Below, in pieces: positions 34,226 through 43,386 of a stretch of DNA of 64,000 nucleotides (within the stretch, counting starts at the first letter, position 1; each line of letters starts with the position of its first letter). The stretch is from contig NZ_CP073637.1 of NCBI RefSeq assembly GCF_029962485.1, positions 2,480,001 to 2,544,000 on the forward strand. Direction: 5' to 3'. The notes beneath the pieces are model-generated. The model had not been told where the DNA came from. It saw nothing but the letters and a program-made list of their open reading frames with translations, and did no database searches. This DNA is from Burkholderia cepacia. Lineage in GTDB: Bacteria > Pseudomonadota > Gammaproteobacteria > Burkholderiales > Burkholderiaceae. Made by a program: the position numbers and the translations under genes.

Positions 34226-35098
34226 ATGACGACCGCTCGCTCGCTTGACCGTATCTACCCCGCCCTTCGCACGACCGAAGGCGGCGGCTTTGTGGTTCAC
34301 CGTCCGTTCCCGACCCGGCTGCTGATGGACTTCGATCCGTTCCTGCTGCTCGACGAAATGGGCCCCGTCGACTACGCACCCGGCGAAGCCGTGGGCGCGC
34401 CCGACCACCCGCATCGCGGCTTCGAGACCGTGACGTATGCGCTTGACGGCCGCTTCCGCCATCGCGATTCGTCCGGCCATGCAGGCACGCTCGGCCCGGG
34501 CGACGTGCAGTGGATGACGGCCGGCGCCGGCGTCGTGCACAGCGAGATGCCCGATCCCGCGTTTGCACAGACGGGCGGCCGCTCGCACGGCTTTCAGCTG
34601 TGGGTCAACCTGCCGCGCCGCGACAAGATGATCGCCCCGCGCTACCAGGAGATTCCGGCCGACCGCATCCCGACCGCGACGTCGCCGGACGGCCGCGCAC
34701 GCGTGCGCGTGATCGCCGGCGAAGCGTTCGGCGTCCAGGCCGCGATCGAGACGCGCACACCGATCCTCTACCAGCATTTCACGCTGGAGCCCGGCGCAAC
34801 GGTCACGCAGCCCGTGCCGGCCGGTTATCGCGTGTTTGCCTATCCGATCGACGGAACGGGCCTCTACGGGCCCGACAGGCAGGCTGTCGACGCCCGACAC
34901 ATGATCGTCTACGGCGACGACGGCGACACGGTCACGTTCGCCGCCGGCGACTCGCCGCTCGACCTGCTGCTGATCGGCGGCGTGCCGCTCAACGAGCCGA
35001 TCGTCCGCTACGGCCCGTTCGTGATGAATACCGAGGAAGAGATCCGGCAGGCCGTCGTCGACTACCAGACGGGCCGCATGGGCCGCATCGAAGCATGA
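34226..35098 (+). CDS. Pirin-family protein
   Basis: A 290-residue bicupin of the pirin family. The N-terminal cupin carries the metal ligands in PDHPHRGFETVTYALDGRFRHRDSSGHAGTLGPGDVQWMTAGAGVVHSEMP (His-x-His, later His and Glu), identical in layout to iron-binding pirins with quercetinase activity. The C-terminal domain is the pirin_C type, with LYQHFTLEPGATVTQPVPAGYRVFAYPIDG and GEPLDLLL-like ending (PLDLLLIGGVPLNEPIVRYGPFVMNTEEEI). It may act as a redox or iron-responsive co-regulator or a dioxygenase. It is divergently transcribed from the LysR gene. Confidence 0.93.
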   Translation: MTTARSLDRIYPALRTTEGGGFVVHRPFPTRLLMDFDPFLLLDEMGPVDYAPGEAVGAPDHPHRGFETVTYALDGRFRHRDSSGHAGTLGPGDVQWMTAGAGVVHSEMPDPAFAQTGGRSHGFQLWVNLPRRDKMIAPRYQEIPADRIPTATSPDGRARVRVIAGEAFGVQAAIETRTPILYQHFTLEPGATVTQPVPAGYRVFAYPIDGTGLYGPDRQAVDARHMIVYGDDGDTVTFAAGDSPLDLLLIGGVPLNEPIVRYGPFVMNTEEEIRQAVVDYQTGRMGRIEA

Positions 35099-35198
35099 AG
35101 CCCGATCGGGGGCGGCAGGTGCCGCGAAACGCGTGGTTTTGCGTCACAATAACTTCTTGAACCATGTGGCCACCCGCCACCAGAAGGAACCCGTCCCC

Positions 35199-35681
35199 TT
35201 GAACTTCGAACATCTGATCCAGATCAACGCCGACGATCCGTCAGTACCGACCCTCACCCGCGACCAGCTCTGGGAGGGGCTCGTACTGCGCGCCGAACAG
35301 CCGCAACTGTTCGTGCTCGGCCTCGACAGCTGCGTCGTCCTCGAACGGACGGACACGACGCTCGAGCGTGAACTGCACTACGGCCATGCGACCGTGCGCG
35401 ATCACGTCACGTTCACGCCTAACCAGCAGGTTCGCTACGACATCCGCGCGGCCGATGGCGAGATCGGCGGTTCGCTGACGATGACGATCGAGGAACGCGA
35501 CGACCACGAACTGTTCCTGCGTTTCGAGTACCGCACCACGCTGACCGTTACCGACGACAGCGAAGATGCGCGGCAGACGCACGGGATCGTCAAGGAGGCC
35601 TACCGCACGTCGGACATCGACACGGTCCGCCTGATCCGCGAATACGCACAGGGCCGCAAGGACCCCGATCCGCTGCACTGA
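35199..35681 (+). CDS. DUF1857 / SRPBCC-type protein
   Basis: A 160-residue soluble protein of the SRPBCC (START-like) fold, DUF1857 group as far as I recognise it. NFEHLIQINADDPSVPTLTRDQLWEGLVLRAEQPQLFVLGLDSCVVLERTDTTLERELHYG fits the first helix and strands of that fold, and the C-terminus is the long helix typical of it. I take the TTG at 35,199 as start, as AGAAGGAAC lies upstream and the fold begins there; a GTG at 35,133 is possible. It lies about 100 bp after the pirin gene. Function unknown; related folds bind hydrophobic ligands. Confidence 0.78.
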   Translation: MNFEHLIQINADDPSVPTLTRDQLWEGLVLRAEQPQLFVLGLDSCVVLERTDTTLERELHYGHATVRDHVTFTPNQQVRYDIRAADGEIGGSLTMTIEERDDHELFLRFEYRTTLTVTDDSEDARQTHGIVKEAYRTSDIDTVRLIREYAQGRKDPDPLH

Positions 35682-35763
35682 CCCCGACGGCGGCCTGCAG
35701 GCCGCCATTTGATTCAAGCTATCAGGTTTGATGTTTCGATCGATAAAGAGTTTTTGTAAATGG

Positions 35764-35785
35764 GAATAGTTATCATTTAGAATTC
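35764..35785 (+). promoter_or_regulatory. Fur-box-like site before hemP
   Basis: GAATAGTTATCATTTAGAATTC (split here as GAATAGTTATC and ATTTAGAATTC) lies 35 bp upstream of hemP and contains the ATAGTTATCATT core of a Fur box. Iron repression of hemP and the RNA after it is inferred. Confidence 0.7.
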
Positions 35786-35819
35786 ATTCCATCGTATCGA
35801 CAGTCACCGATCAAACCGA

Positions 35820-36065
35820 ATGACCGACACCATGCGCCCGACCACGCTGACCCTGCACCGCACGACTGGCACCGCAGCCAGCAGCCGTCAGAAGACGGCA
35901 GCGGTCACCACGCCGGCGAAGCCCGCCGGCAACCGCGATGCAGGCACGCGGGTCGTCAACAGCGACGCGCTGTTGCAAGGCCAAAGCCACATCAGCATCG
36001 CGCATAACGGAGAGACGTATCAGTTGCGCGCCACGCGGCTCGGCAAACTGATCCTGACGAAGTAA
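35820..36065 (+). CDS. hemP: Hemin uptake protein HemP
   Basis: An 81-residue protein whose last 40 residues are the HemP domain: RVVNSDALLQGQSHISIAHNGETYQLRATRLGKLILTK, with the signature Y-x-LR-x-T-x-x-GKLILTK. The N-terminal half is a basic Thr/Ala/Lys-rich stretch. HemP homologues in Burkholderia (also called HmuP) act as positive regulators of heme receptor expression. No heme transport genes are present in the window; the gene stands alone before a structured RNA. A Fur-box-like site lies upstream. Confidence 0.93.
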   Translation: MTDTMRPTTLTLHRTTGTAASSRQKTAAVTTPAKPAGNRDAGTRVVNSDALLQGQSHISIAHNGETYQLRATRLGKLILTK

Positions 36066-36075
36066 GACAGAGTAT

Positions 36076-36199
36076 TGTGGGGACCACCTCCCTGAGAGGT
36101 GTTGGGCAGTAGCCAGCGTAACGGCTTGCACGCGAGATCTAGACCCCTTCGTGCAAACACACTCAAGCAGCCGTTGCAGCAAGCCAAGCCACTTTTTTT
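36076..36199 (+). ncRNA. brrF: Structured RNA downstream of hemP, BrrF-like iron-responsive sRNA
   Basis: The 3' region of hemP folds into a compact RNA: GTGG (36,077-36,080) with CCAC (36,189-36,192), TTGG (36,102-36,105) with CCAA (36,184-36,187), hairpin CACCTC/GAGGTG (36,085-36,101), stem AACGGC/GCCGTT (36,120-36,125 with 36,170-36,175) and hairpin TTGCACG/CGTGCAA (36,126-36,156). The last loop exposes ACCCCTT, a C-rich seed able to pair with ribosome sites, and the RNA ends in T7 at 36,193-36,199. From memory, Burkholderia cenocepacia has a 124-nt Fur-controlled sRNA, BrrF, near hemP; length and place agree. Identity by homology was not tested. Confidence 0.7.
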
Positions 36200-36217
36200 G
36201 GTTCTCGCACAAGGTAG

Positions 36218-36257
36218 AAAAAAAGCGGCACGTCGAAGGACGTGCCGCTTTTTTGTT
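36218..36257 (+). terminator. Bidirectional terminator between hemP/sRNA and ftrD
   Basis: AAGCGGCACGTC and GACGTGCCGCTT form a 12-bp stem with flanking A- and T-runs on each side, able to end transcription in both directions. Confidence 0.93.
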
Positions 36258-36338
36258 TGCGTGGTCAATGCGGAAGGCATGCCGCTCACATACGTTGATG
36301 TGCTGTTGCATGCGGCCTAAGCCGCATGCAAAGACGCT

Positions 36339-37736
36339 TCAGAAACCCCAGAACATCAGCCACCACGCGCTGTCGACGACGGCCAACCCGGCGGCAAACA
36401 ATGCGAATGCCGCGAGCCGGCGCGGCCACGCCGCATAGCGCCCCGTCACCTTCCACGCGAGCCACGCACTCCATGCATTGGCGCCGACCAGGATCGCGAT
36501 GCGCACATCGGTCGCCCAGCCGAGCGGCACATGCTCCGCGCGCAGCAGCGACAGCGTCGTGGCCGACAGGCCGAGGAACACGCCGGCGCCCGCGATCGGG
36601 ATCAGCGCCTGCGCAAGATGATGCAGCCGCACGCGATCGAAGCGGCCGAGCATCAGCGTAGCGCCGGCCAGCAGTACCAGCAGCGCCGTGCCGTACACGA
36701 GCCCCGTACCGACGATGTAGCTGACGATCAGCCCGCCGTCGAGCCACGAAAACACGTCGTTGCGATCCGGATAGTGCGTGAGCAGGAACCACGGCGCATT
36801 CGTTTCGAGCGGCCACGTGATGTCGCGGTCGATCAGCCAGCCCGCGAGCCATTGCTTGATCTGCACGAACCACGGGCTGACGGTCCAGTGGAACGCACCG
36901 ATCGCGACGCCAAGCAGGCCGTACAGGATCAGCGCGGTGTCCCACGGGTTCGCCTTTTGCGCACCGAGGTTCACGACTTCGTCGGACGGCGAGCGCAACG
37001 ACAGCGAGATCGCATCGCGGTGCCCGCTGCAGCGGCCGCACATATGGCAGTCCGCCGCGCCCTTCATGCTGCGCAACGGCACGAGCGGCGCGCAGTTGAT
37101 CGGAATCACGCGATGGCCGTGCTCGCCGTTCTTGTACGAACGGCGCCACGCATCCTCGTCGACCTTGTAGCGCATCGGCGCGAGCCGCGCGAGCAGCCCG
37201 AACACGCCGTTGACCGGGCACAGGTACTTGCACCACACGCGCTTCTCGCGGCCGTACAGCACACCGATCACGATCGCGCCGACGGTCGAGCCGCCGAGCA
37301 CGAACAGCACCGCGAGCGGGTACTGGTACACGCTCACCATCTGCCCGTAGATCGTCGTGATCCCGAAGGCGACGAACGGCCAGCCGCCCCACCGGATCCA
37401 GCGCGGAATCGGACCACCGCGACCGAACTTGCTCGCGTATTCGGTGAGTGCGCCTTCCGGGCACAGCACGCCGCACCACACGCGGCCGAGCATCACCATC
37501 GACAGCAGCACGAACGGCCACCAGATGCCCCAGAACGCGAACTGAGCGATCAGCGTGAGGTTGCTCCACAGATGCGCGGAATCGTCCGGCAGCGGCAACA
37601 CCGCCGGGACGATGATCAGGAATGCGTAGACCGCGACGACGATCCACTGGATACCGCGGATCAGCGCGCCGTGGCGCTGCATCCACTGGCCGGCCTGTGC
37701 GAGCCAGCCCGGCTTGGCTGCGGCGACCACGCTCAT
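36339..37736 (-). CDS. ftrD: FtrD, membrane ferredoxin of the ferrous iron uptake system
   Basis: A 465-residue membrane ferredoxin-like protein with several membrane segments and cysteine clusters: RVWCGVLCPEGALTEYASK near residue 95, RVWCKYLCPVNGVFGLLARLAP near 180, and INCAPLV...ADCHMCGRCSGHRDAI near 230-255. It is the NapH/FixG-type electron carrier of the FtrABCD iron uptake system described in Bordetella and Burkholderia, thought to re-reduce the periplasmic oxidation partner. The third cluster has C-x2-C-x2-C then GH, without the usual CP. It overlaps ftrC by 4 bp (ATGA), so the start is 37,736. Confidence 0.92.
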   Translation of the reverse strand: MSVVAAAKPGWLAQAGQWMQRHGALIRGIQWIVVAVYAFLIIVPAVLPLPDDSAHLWSNLTLIAQFAFWGIWWPFVLLSMVMLGRVWCGVLCPEGALTEYASKFGRGGPIPRWIRWGGWPFVAFGITTIYGQMVSVYQYPLAVLFVLGGSTVGAIVIGVLYGREKRVWCKYLCPVNGVFGLLARLAPMRYKVDEDAWRRSYKNGEHGHRVIPINCAPLVPLRSMKGAADCHMCGRCSGHRDAISLSLRSPSDEVVNLGAQKANPWDTALILYGLLGVAIGAFHWTVSPWFVQIKQWLAGWLIDRDITWPLETNAPWFLLTHYPDRNDVFSWLDGGLIVSYIVGTGLVYGTALLVLLAGATLMLGRFDRVRLHHLAQALIPIAGAGVFLGLSATTLSLLRAEHVPLGWATDVRIAILVGANAWSAWLAWKVTGRYAAWPRRLAAFALFAAGLAVVDSAWWLMFWGF

Positions 37737-38575
37737 GCCGCGCGGCCTGCAGCGACGGCCGGACGACGGCTCGCGCGCTTCATCAGCAGCCACACGACGG
37801 CCCAGTACACCGCATAGGCGACCAGGTTGGTCAGTGCCGGGTGCGCACGATAGCCGGTCAGCGTTGCAATGAGCGAGCCGAACGTGCCCGAATCATCAAG
37901 GATCGCGGACGTATCCCACACCTGCGAGATGCCGAGCGGCAGGATTTCCTTGTCGATCAGCTTGTCGACACCGGTCTGGAACAAGCCCGCGCCGAGGAAC
38001 AGCAGCATCACTTCGGTGACACGGAAGAAGTGCCGCCACGAGAAGTACTTGCCGCCGAGCTGCAGCAGATAGAACGTGAAGAACGCCAGGCCGAGACCGA
38101 TCAGGACCGCGAGCATCTGGCTGCCATCGACGTGACCCGACTGACCGAAACCGAGGCCGTACAGGAAGATCACCGTCTCGCTGCCTTCGCGCGCGATTGC
38201 AAGCGCAACCAGCACGGCGACGCCCCACCAGTTCGAATCGCGCGTACTCTGCTGCAGCGATTGCTCCATGTCGCGCTTCAGCGTGCGGCCGTGCCGGCGC
38301 ATCCACAGCACCATCTGCACGATCAGCACGCATGCGATCAGCACCATCGCGGTCTGGAAGTAGTCCTGCGCGTCGCCGGACAGCACTTCGGTGAAACCGA
38401 CCAGCGCGGCGCCGAGGCCCACGGCCATCAGCAAGCCGACACCGACGCCGGCCCACAGGAAAGGCAGGCCGCGGCGCGCGTCGTCGTCGCCGTTTTTCAG
38501 CCATGCATAGAGAATGCCGACGACGAGCAGCGCTTCGACGCTCTCCCGCCAGACGATGAACAAGATCTGACCCAT
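37733..38575 (-). CDS. ftrC: FtrC, FTR1-family iron permease
   Basis: A 280-residue seven-helix permease of the FTR1/EfeU family. Both iron-binding REXXE-type motifs are present: WRESVEALLVV in helix 1 and AREGSETVIFLYG in helix 4. Iron oxidised in the periplasm moves through it to the cytoplasm. It is the third gene of ftrA-ftrB-ftrC-ftrD, 58 bp after ftrB and overlapping ftrD by 4 bp. Confidence 0.95.
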   Translation of the reverse strand: MGQILFIVWRESVEALLVVGILYAWLKNGDDDARRGLPFLWAGVGVGLLMAVGLGAALVGFTEVLSGDAQDYFQTAMVLIACVLIVQMVLWMRRHGRTLKRDMEQSLQQSTRDSNWWGVAVLVALAIAREGSETVIFLYGLGFGQSGHVDGSQMLAVLIGLGLAFFTFYLLQLGGKYFSWRHFFRVTEVMLLFLGAGLFQTGVDKLIDKEILPLGISQVWDTSAILDDSGTFGSLIATLTGYRAHPALTNLVAYAVYWAVVWLLMKRASRRPAVAAGRAA

Positions 38576-38633
38576 CGATACCTCCTGACGCGCGGGGCAA
38601 GGGATTTGTGCGCCCGCACGCAGATAAAACGCG

Positions 38634-38966
38634 TTACTTCGCGACGATCACGCCCTGTGCCTGCTGGTGGAAATCGTCGAAAAACTTGTATTCGCCCGGC
38701 GACAGCGGAGCGACGACCACGAACGAATCGGCGCCCGGTGCGAGCACCTTCTCCTTGCGCAGCTGCACACTCTCGAATTCGGCGGCGCCCTTGCCGGTGT
38801 TCTTGATCTCGATCTTGAAACGCTGGCCGGCCGGCACTTCGATGCGGGCGGGATTCAGCTTGCCGTCCGTCATCTCGAGCTTGAACGTCGGCAGGTCGGC
38901 GGCGTGTGCCGCGCCGGCAAGCCACAACGCAGCGGCTGCGGCAACGATTTTCTGGGGAATTTTCAT
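38634..38966 (-). CDS. ftrB: FtrB, cupredoxin
   Basis: A 110-residue periplasmic cupredoxin-like protein with a signal peptide (MKIPQKIVAAAAALWLAGAAHA). The mature part has the cupredoxin fold pattern LKMTDGKLNPARIEVPAGQRFKIEIKNTGKGAAEFESVQLRKEKVLAPGADSFVVVAPLSPGEYKFFDDFH, where EFE and the terminal DDFH segment fit a metal site. It is proposed to oxidise or hand over ferrous iron bound by FtrA for uptake by FtrC. Confidence 0.93.
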   Translation of the reverse strand: MKIPQKIVAAAAALWLAGAAHAADLPTFKLEMTDGKLNPARIEVPAGQRFKIEIKNTGKGAAEFESVQLRKEKVLAPGADSFVVVAPLSPGEYKFFDDFHQQAQGVIVAK

Positions 38967-39021
38967 TCTGGGTTCTCTACGCCGACGGCGCGCCGAAGCG
39001 CGCCGTTCGTGATGCCACCGA

Positions 39022-39579
39022 TCAGTAACCGCCCTTCTTGCCGATGCCGGCGAACGGGAAGTCGTACTCGAGCGTAACGGGCTTGAACCACGCGCCCACG
39101 CCCGTTTCCTTGTCGATGTGGCGACCGAATGCCATGTGGCCCGACTGCATCGGCGGCTTGACGACCATCGTCAGGTGATACTTGCCCGGGCCGTTCAGCT
39201 TCACGTTGTCGCCATAGTGCGGGCCGTCGCTCGCGACCATGCCCATCAGGTCGCCTTCAGCCTTCCACTTCGTGTCGCCCTGCTTCGTCAGCTTGTACGT
39301 GACCTGCAGGTACGGCATCCAGTCGCCTTCCGCGAAACCCGTCGGGTTGTTCTTGACCGCATGAATGTCGGCCTCGAGGTGGATGTCGGAATCCGACGCC
39401 TTGCGCATCATCCCTTCCGGATCCATCGTGATCGGCTGCAGGTATACCGCGCCGATTTCCATGCCGCCCTGGATCTGCTGCTTGCCGATCGGATATTCGG
39501 CAGCCGAGGCCGACATCGCGGCAAGCGCCGCCGCTACCGCAACCGTCGTGCGGATAAACGAAGAACCCAACATGGACAC
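39022..39579 (-). CDS. ftrA: FtrA, periplasmic iron-binding protein (P19 family)
   Basis: A 185-residue periplasmic P19/FtrA protein with a signal peptide (residues 1-27, ...SASAAEYPIG). The conserved core begins KQQIQGGMEIGAVYLQPITMDPEGMM and includes DIHLEADIHAV, where the His and Glu are the metal ligands, HMAFGRHIDKETGVGAWFKPVTLEYDFPF, and a Met-rich surface typical of copper/iron sites. It binds ferrous iron and/or copper and starts the ftrABCD operon. A Fur-box-like site lies about 90 bp upstream. Confidence 0.95.
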   Translation of the reverse strand: MSMLGSSFIRTTVAVAAALAAMSASAAEYPIGKQQIQGGMEIGAVYLQPITMDPEGMMRKASDSDIHLEADIHAVKNNPTGFAEGDWMPYLQVTYKLTKQGDTKWKAEGDLMGMVASDGPHYGDNVKLNGPGKYHLTMVVKPPMQSGHMAFGRHIDKETGVGAWFKPVTLEYDFPFAGIGKKGGY

Positions 39580-39665
39580 TCCTTGTTATTTGTCTGACTA
39601 TCTTGACGACACGCGAGCCGCCGCCGGGGCCGCCCGCTGGAAACACTAACGCGACGAAGAACGTT

Positions 39666-39690
39666 AATGCGAACAATTCTCAATAATTGC
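39666..39690 (-). promoter_or_regulatory. Fur-box-like site before ftrA
   Basis: On the minus strand, GCAATTATTGAG followed by AATTGTTCGCATT resembles the Fur consensus (three A/T-rich hexamers around ATTGAGAAT). It lies about 90 bp upstream of the ftrA start, in an otherwise empty A/T-rich gap. Confidence 0.65.
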
Positions 39691-39800
39691 GAAGTTTAGC
39701 ACCGAACCCATTTCGGAACAAACGAAGAGCCGTGTAAAACCCTGATCCGACAAGGCTTACAGGCTCGTTACCAACCCGTTTCGGTGACGCCAGGAAAGAT

Positions 39801-41891
39801 TTACCGGCCGCCGCTGATGTGATCGCCGACGTTCGCGCCGAACACGCGCTCGCGCAGCACGGCGAGCTGGTCGCGCGTCGCGGCGGCCTTCTCGAACTCG
39901 AGGTTCTTCGCGTAGTCGGCCATCTGCTTCTCGAGACGCTTGATTTCCTTCGCGAGCTGCTTTTCCGACATGTCCTCGAATTTCGCGCGCTGCTGCGCTT
40001 CCTTCAGCTCCGCGCGCGCCTCGTCCGCGTTGTAGACGCCGTCGATGATGTCCTTGATGCGCTTCACGACGCCGCGCGGCGTGATGCCCATCTTTTCGTT
40101 GTAGGCCACCTGCTTCGCGCGGCGGCGCTCGGTTTCGCCGATCGCGCGCTTCATCGAATCGGTCATGTTGTCGGCGTAGAGGATCGCCTTGCCGTTCACG
40201 TTCCGCGCGGCACGGCCGATCGTCTGGATCAGCGAGCGCTCGGCGCGCAGGAAGCCCTCCTTGTCCGCGTCGAGGATCGCGACCAGCGACACTTCCGGAA
40301 TGTCGAGGCCTTCACGCAGCAGGTTGATCCCGACCAGCACGTCGAACGTGCCGAGCCGCAGGTCGCGGATGATCTCGACGCGCTCGACCGTGTCGATGTC
40401 GCTGTGCAGGTAGCGCACCTTGACGCCGTGGTCGGCCAGGAACTCGGTGAGCTGCTCGGCCATGCGCTTGGTCAGCACGGTGATCAGTACGCGCTCGCCG
40501 GCCTTCACGCGCTCGTTGATCTCGGTCAGCACGTCGTCGACCTGCGAGCTCGCCGGCCGCACCTCGATTTCCGGATCGACGAGGCCCGTCGGCCGCACGA
40601 CCTGCTCGGCGATCTGCCCCGTCACGCGCTTCTCGTAATCGGCCGGCGTGGCCGACACGAACACGACCTGGCGCATCTTGCGCTCGAACTCGGGGAACTT
40701 CAGCGGCCGGTTGTCGAGCGCCGACGGCAGGCGGAACCCGTAATTGACGAGGTTTTCCTTGCGCGCGCGGTCGCCGTTGTACATACCGTTAAGCTGGCCG
40801 ATCAGCACGTGCGATTCGTCGAGCAGCATCAGCGCATCGGGCGGCAGGTAGTCGACGAGCGTCGGCGGCGGATCGCCGGGCTCCGCCCCCGAGAAATGCC
40901 GCGAGTAGTTCTCGATGCCCTTGCAGAAGCCGAGCTCCTGCAGCATCTCGAGATCGAAACGCGTGCGCTGTTCGAGGCGCTGCGCCTCGACGAGCTTGCC
41001 GTCGCGATGGAAAAACTCGAGCCGTTCGCGCAATTCGTCCTTGATCGTCTCGACCGCCCGCATCACGGTGTCGCGCGGCGTCACGTAGTGCGACGACGGA
41101 TACACGGTGAAGCGCGGAATCTTCTGCCGCACGCGCCCCGTCAGCGGGTCGAACAGCTGCAGCGTCTCGACCTCGTCGTCGAACAGTTCGACGCGCACGG
41201 CCATTTCCGCGTGTTCGGCCGGGAAGATGTCGATCGTGTCGCCGCGCACGCGGAACGTACCGCGCTGGAAATCCTGCTCGTTGCGCGTGTACTGCATCGC
41301 GATCAGCCGTGCGATCACGTCGCGCTGGCCGAGCTTGTCGCCGGTGCGCAGCGTCAGGATCATCCGGTGGTATTCGGACGGGTTGCCGATACCGTAGATC
41401 GCCGACACCGTCGCGACGATCACCACGTCGCGGCGCTCCATCAGGCTCTTCGTCGCCGACAGCCGCATCTGCTCGATGTGCTCGTTGATCGACGAATCCT
41501 TTTCGATGAACAGGTCGCGCTGCGGCACATAGGCCTCAGGCTGGTAGTAGTCGTAGTACGAGACGAAGTACTCGACCGCGTTGCGCGGGAAGAACTCGCG
41601 GAATTCCGCATAGAGCTGCGCCGCGAGCGTCTTGTTCGGCGCGAACACGATGGCCGGGCGGCCGAGCCGCGCGATCGTGTTGGCCATCGTGAAGGTCTTG
41701 CCCGACCCCGTCACGCCGAGCAGCGTCTGGAAGGCAAGGCCATCGCCGACGCCTTCGACGAGCGTCTCGATCGCGGTCGGCTGGTCGCCCGCGGGCAGAT
41801 ACGGCTGATACAGCTGGAACGGCGACCCTTCGAAGGTGACGAATTTGGATTCGTCGAGCGCGTCGCCGACTTCGGCGTGATGTTCGGACAT
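39801..41891 (-). CDS. uvrB: Excinuclease ABC subunit B
   Basis: A 696-residue UvrB, the DNA-loading helicase-like subunit of nucleotide excision repair. Walker A is [15 protein letters not shown] near residue 45, the beta-hairpin [40 protein letters not shown] follows, and the Walker B DESH is in [10 protein letters not shown]. Motif VI is [13 protein letters not shown]. The C-terminal UVR domain ([39 protein letters not shown]) binds UvrC. I chose the ATG at 41,891; the frame extends 11 codons further upstream without support. It stands alone. Confidence 0.97.
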   Translation of the reverse strand: MSEHHAEVGDALDESKFVTFEGSPFQLYQPYLPAGDQPTAIETLVEGVGDGLAFQTLLGVTGSGKTFTMANTIARLGRPAIVFAPNKTLAAQLYAEFREFFPRNAVEYFVSYYDYYQPEAYVPQRDLFIEKDSSINEHIEQMRLSATKSLMERRDVVIVATVSAIYGIGNPSEYHRMILTLRTGDKLGQRDVIARLIAMQYTRNEQDFQRGTFRVRGDTIDIFPAEHAEMAVRVELFDDEVETLQLFDPLTGRVRQKIPRFTVYPSSHYVTPRDTVMRAVETIKDELRERLEFFHRDGKLVEAQRLEQRTRFDLEMLQELGFCKGIENYSRHFSGAEPGDPPPTLVDYLPPDALMLLDESHVLIGQLNGMYNGDRARKENLVNYGFRLPSALDNRPLKFPEFERKMRQVVFVSATPADYEKRVTGQIAEQVVRPTGLVDPEIEVRPASSQVDDVLTEINERVKAGERVLITVLTKRMAEQLTEFLADHGVKVRYLHSDIDTVERVEIIRDLRLGTFDVLVGINLLREGLDIPEVSLVAILDADKEGFLRAERSLIQTIGRAARNVNGKAILYADNMTDSMKRAIGETERRRAKQVAYNEKMGITPRGVVKRIKDIIDGVYNADEARAELKEAQQRAKFEDMSEKQLAKEIKRLEKQMADYAKNLEFEKAAATRDQLAVLRERVFGANVGDHISGGR

Positions 41892-42141
41892 GGAATGCGG
41901 CCGGAGCAAGGGCAAAGAAAGCATTCTAGCGCTTCGCGGCGTCTCGAACTGCTGTCGGCTCCTGACGCACCGCGGCCTGCCGAATTCGCGATTCGCCGCC
42001 GAATCGCCCGCCCCCGCCAGCGTGAATTCGCTACAATATCAGGCTGCTGCGCTTTCCGGCGTCGCGCCGTTGGCGCGCGGTCCGCTGCGCCCGCCCCGCC
42101 GGCTGAAAGCCTGACCCTCTTTTCACTACTGCCGAATCATC

Positions 42142-43341
42142 ATGTCGCTCTTCTCCGCTGTCCAGCTTGCTCCCCGCGACCCGATCCTGGGCCTGAACGA
42201 AGCCTTCAACGCCGATGCGCGTCCGACCAAGGTCAACCTCGGCGTCGGCGTGTACACGAACGAAGAAGGCAAGATTCCGCTGCTGCGCGCGGTGCGCGAA
42301 GCCGAGAAGGTGCGTGTCGAGGCAGGCCTGCCGCGCGGCTACCTGCCGATCGACGGGATCGCCGCCTACGATGCGGCCGTGCAGAAGCTGCTGCTCGGCA
42401 ACGATTCGCCGCTGATCGCGGCGGGCCGCGTGGTCACGGCCCAGGCACTGGGCGGCACGGGCGCGCTGAAGATCGGCGCCGATTTCCTGCGCACCGTGAA
42501 CCCGAACGTGAAGGTCGCGATCAGCGATCCGAGCTGGGAAAACCACCGCGCGCTGTTCGAAGCTGCCGGTTTCGAAGTGGTCGCGTACCCGTACTACGAC
42601 GCGGCTACCAACGGCGTGAACTTCGAAGGCATGCTGTCGGCGCTGAACAGCTACGAAGCCGGCACGGTCGTCGTGCTGCACGCGTGCTGCCACAACCCGA
42701 CCGGCGTGGATCTCACCGAAGCGCAATGGCAACAGGTCGTCGACGTCGTGAAGGCGCGCAACCTCGTGCCGTTCCTCGACATGGCGTATCAGGGCTTCGG
42801 CGAGAACATCGAGGCTGATGCCGCTGCCGTGCGTCTGTTTGCCGCGGCCGACCTGAACGCATTCGTGTCGTCGTCGTTCTCGAAGTCGTTCTCGCTGTAC
42901 GGCGAGCGCGTCGGCGCGCTGTCGATCATCACGTCGAGCAAGGAAGAAGCGACGCGCGTGCTGTCGCAGCTGAAGCGCGTGATCCGCACGAACTACTCGA
43001 ACCCGCCGACCCATGGCGGCGCCGTCGTCGCAGCCGTGCTCGCATCGCCGGAACTGCACGCTTCGTGGGTGCAGGAACTCGGCGAGATGCGCGATCGCAT
43101 CCGCGCGATGCGCAATGGTCTCGTCGAGCGCCTGAAGGCAAGCGGCGTTGATCGCGACTTCAGCTTCATCAACGCGCAGCGCGGGATGTTCTCGTATTCG
43201 GGCCTGACCTCGGCACAGGTCGATCGCCTGCGCGACGAGTTCGGCATCTATGCGGTCGGCACGGGCCGGATCTGCGTCGCTGCGCTGAACATGCGCAACC
43301 TCGACGCCGTCGCCAATGCAGTCGCAGCCGTCCTGAAGTAA
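42142..43341 (+). CDS. tyrB: Aromatic amino-acid / aspartate aminotransferase
   Basis: A 399-residue class I PLP aminotransferase of the aspartate/tyrosine group. The N-terminus is MSLFSAVQLAPRDPILGLNEAFNAD..., the substrate-loop segment is VNLGVGVYTNEEGKIPLLRAV, and the PLP lysine is in SSSFSKSFSLYGERVGAL. The diagnostic HACCHNPTGVDLT, FLDMAYQGFG and YAVGTGRICVAALNMRNL segments match the TyrB/AspC family, which transfer amino groups of Tyr, Phe, Asp. It is single, with a TACAAT -10-like hexamer at about 42,030 and a terminator after. Confidence 0.94.
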   Translation: MSLFSAVQLAPRDPILGLNEAFNADARPTKVNLGVGVYTNEEGKIPLLRAVREAEKVRVEAGLPRGYLPIDGIAAYDAAVQKLLLGNDSPLIAAGRVVTAQALGGTGALKIGADFLRTVNPNVKVAISDPSWENHRALFEAAGFEVVAYPYYDAATNGVNFEGMLSALNSYEAGTVVVLHACCHNPTGVDLTEAQWQQVVDVVKARNLVPFLDMAYQGFGENIEADAAAVRLFAAADLNAFVSSSFSKSFSLYGERVGALSIITSSKEEATRVLSQLKRVIRTNYSNPPTHGGAVVAAVLASPELHASWVQELGEMRDRIRAMRNGLVERLKASGVDRDFSFINAQRGMFSYSGLTSAQVDRLRDEFGIYAVGTGRICVAALNMRNLDAVANAVAAVLK

Positions 43342-43386
43342 TAAGGCGTCGGGTGGCGGCCGTCACCGGCCGCGCCCTGCCGACAT

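Noticed and set aside
35811..36311. A minus-strand frame opposite hemP and the RNA
   Set aside because: It runs across the HemP gene, the structured RNA and a terminator; the product has no features.
39819..42818. A 999-codon plus-strand open frame opposite uvrB
   Set aside because: It is the antisense shadow of uvrB caused by high GC third positions; low-complexity Arg/His/Leu-rich product with no family match.
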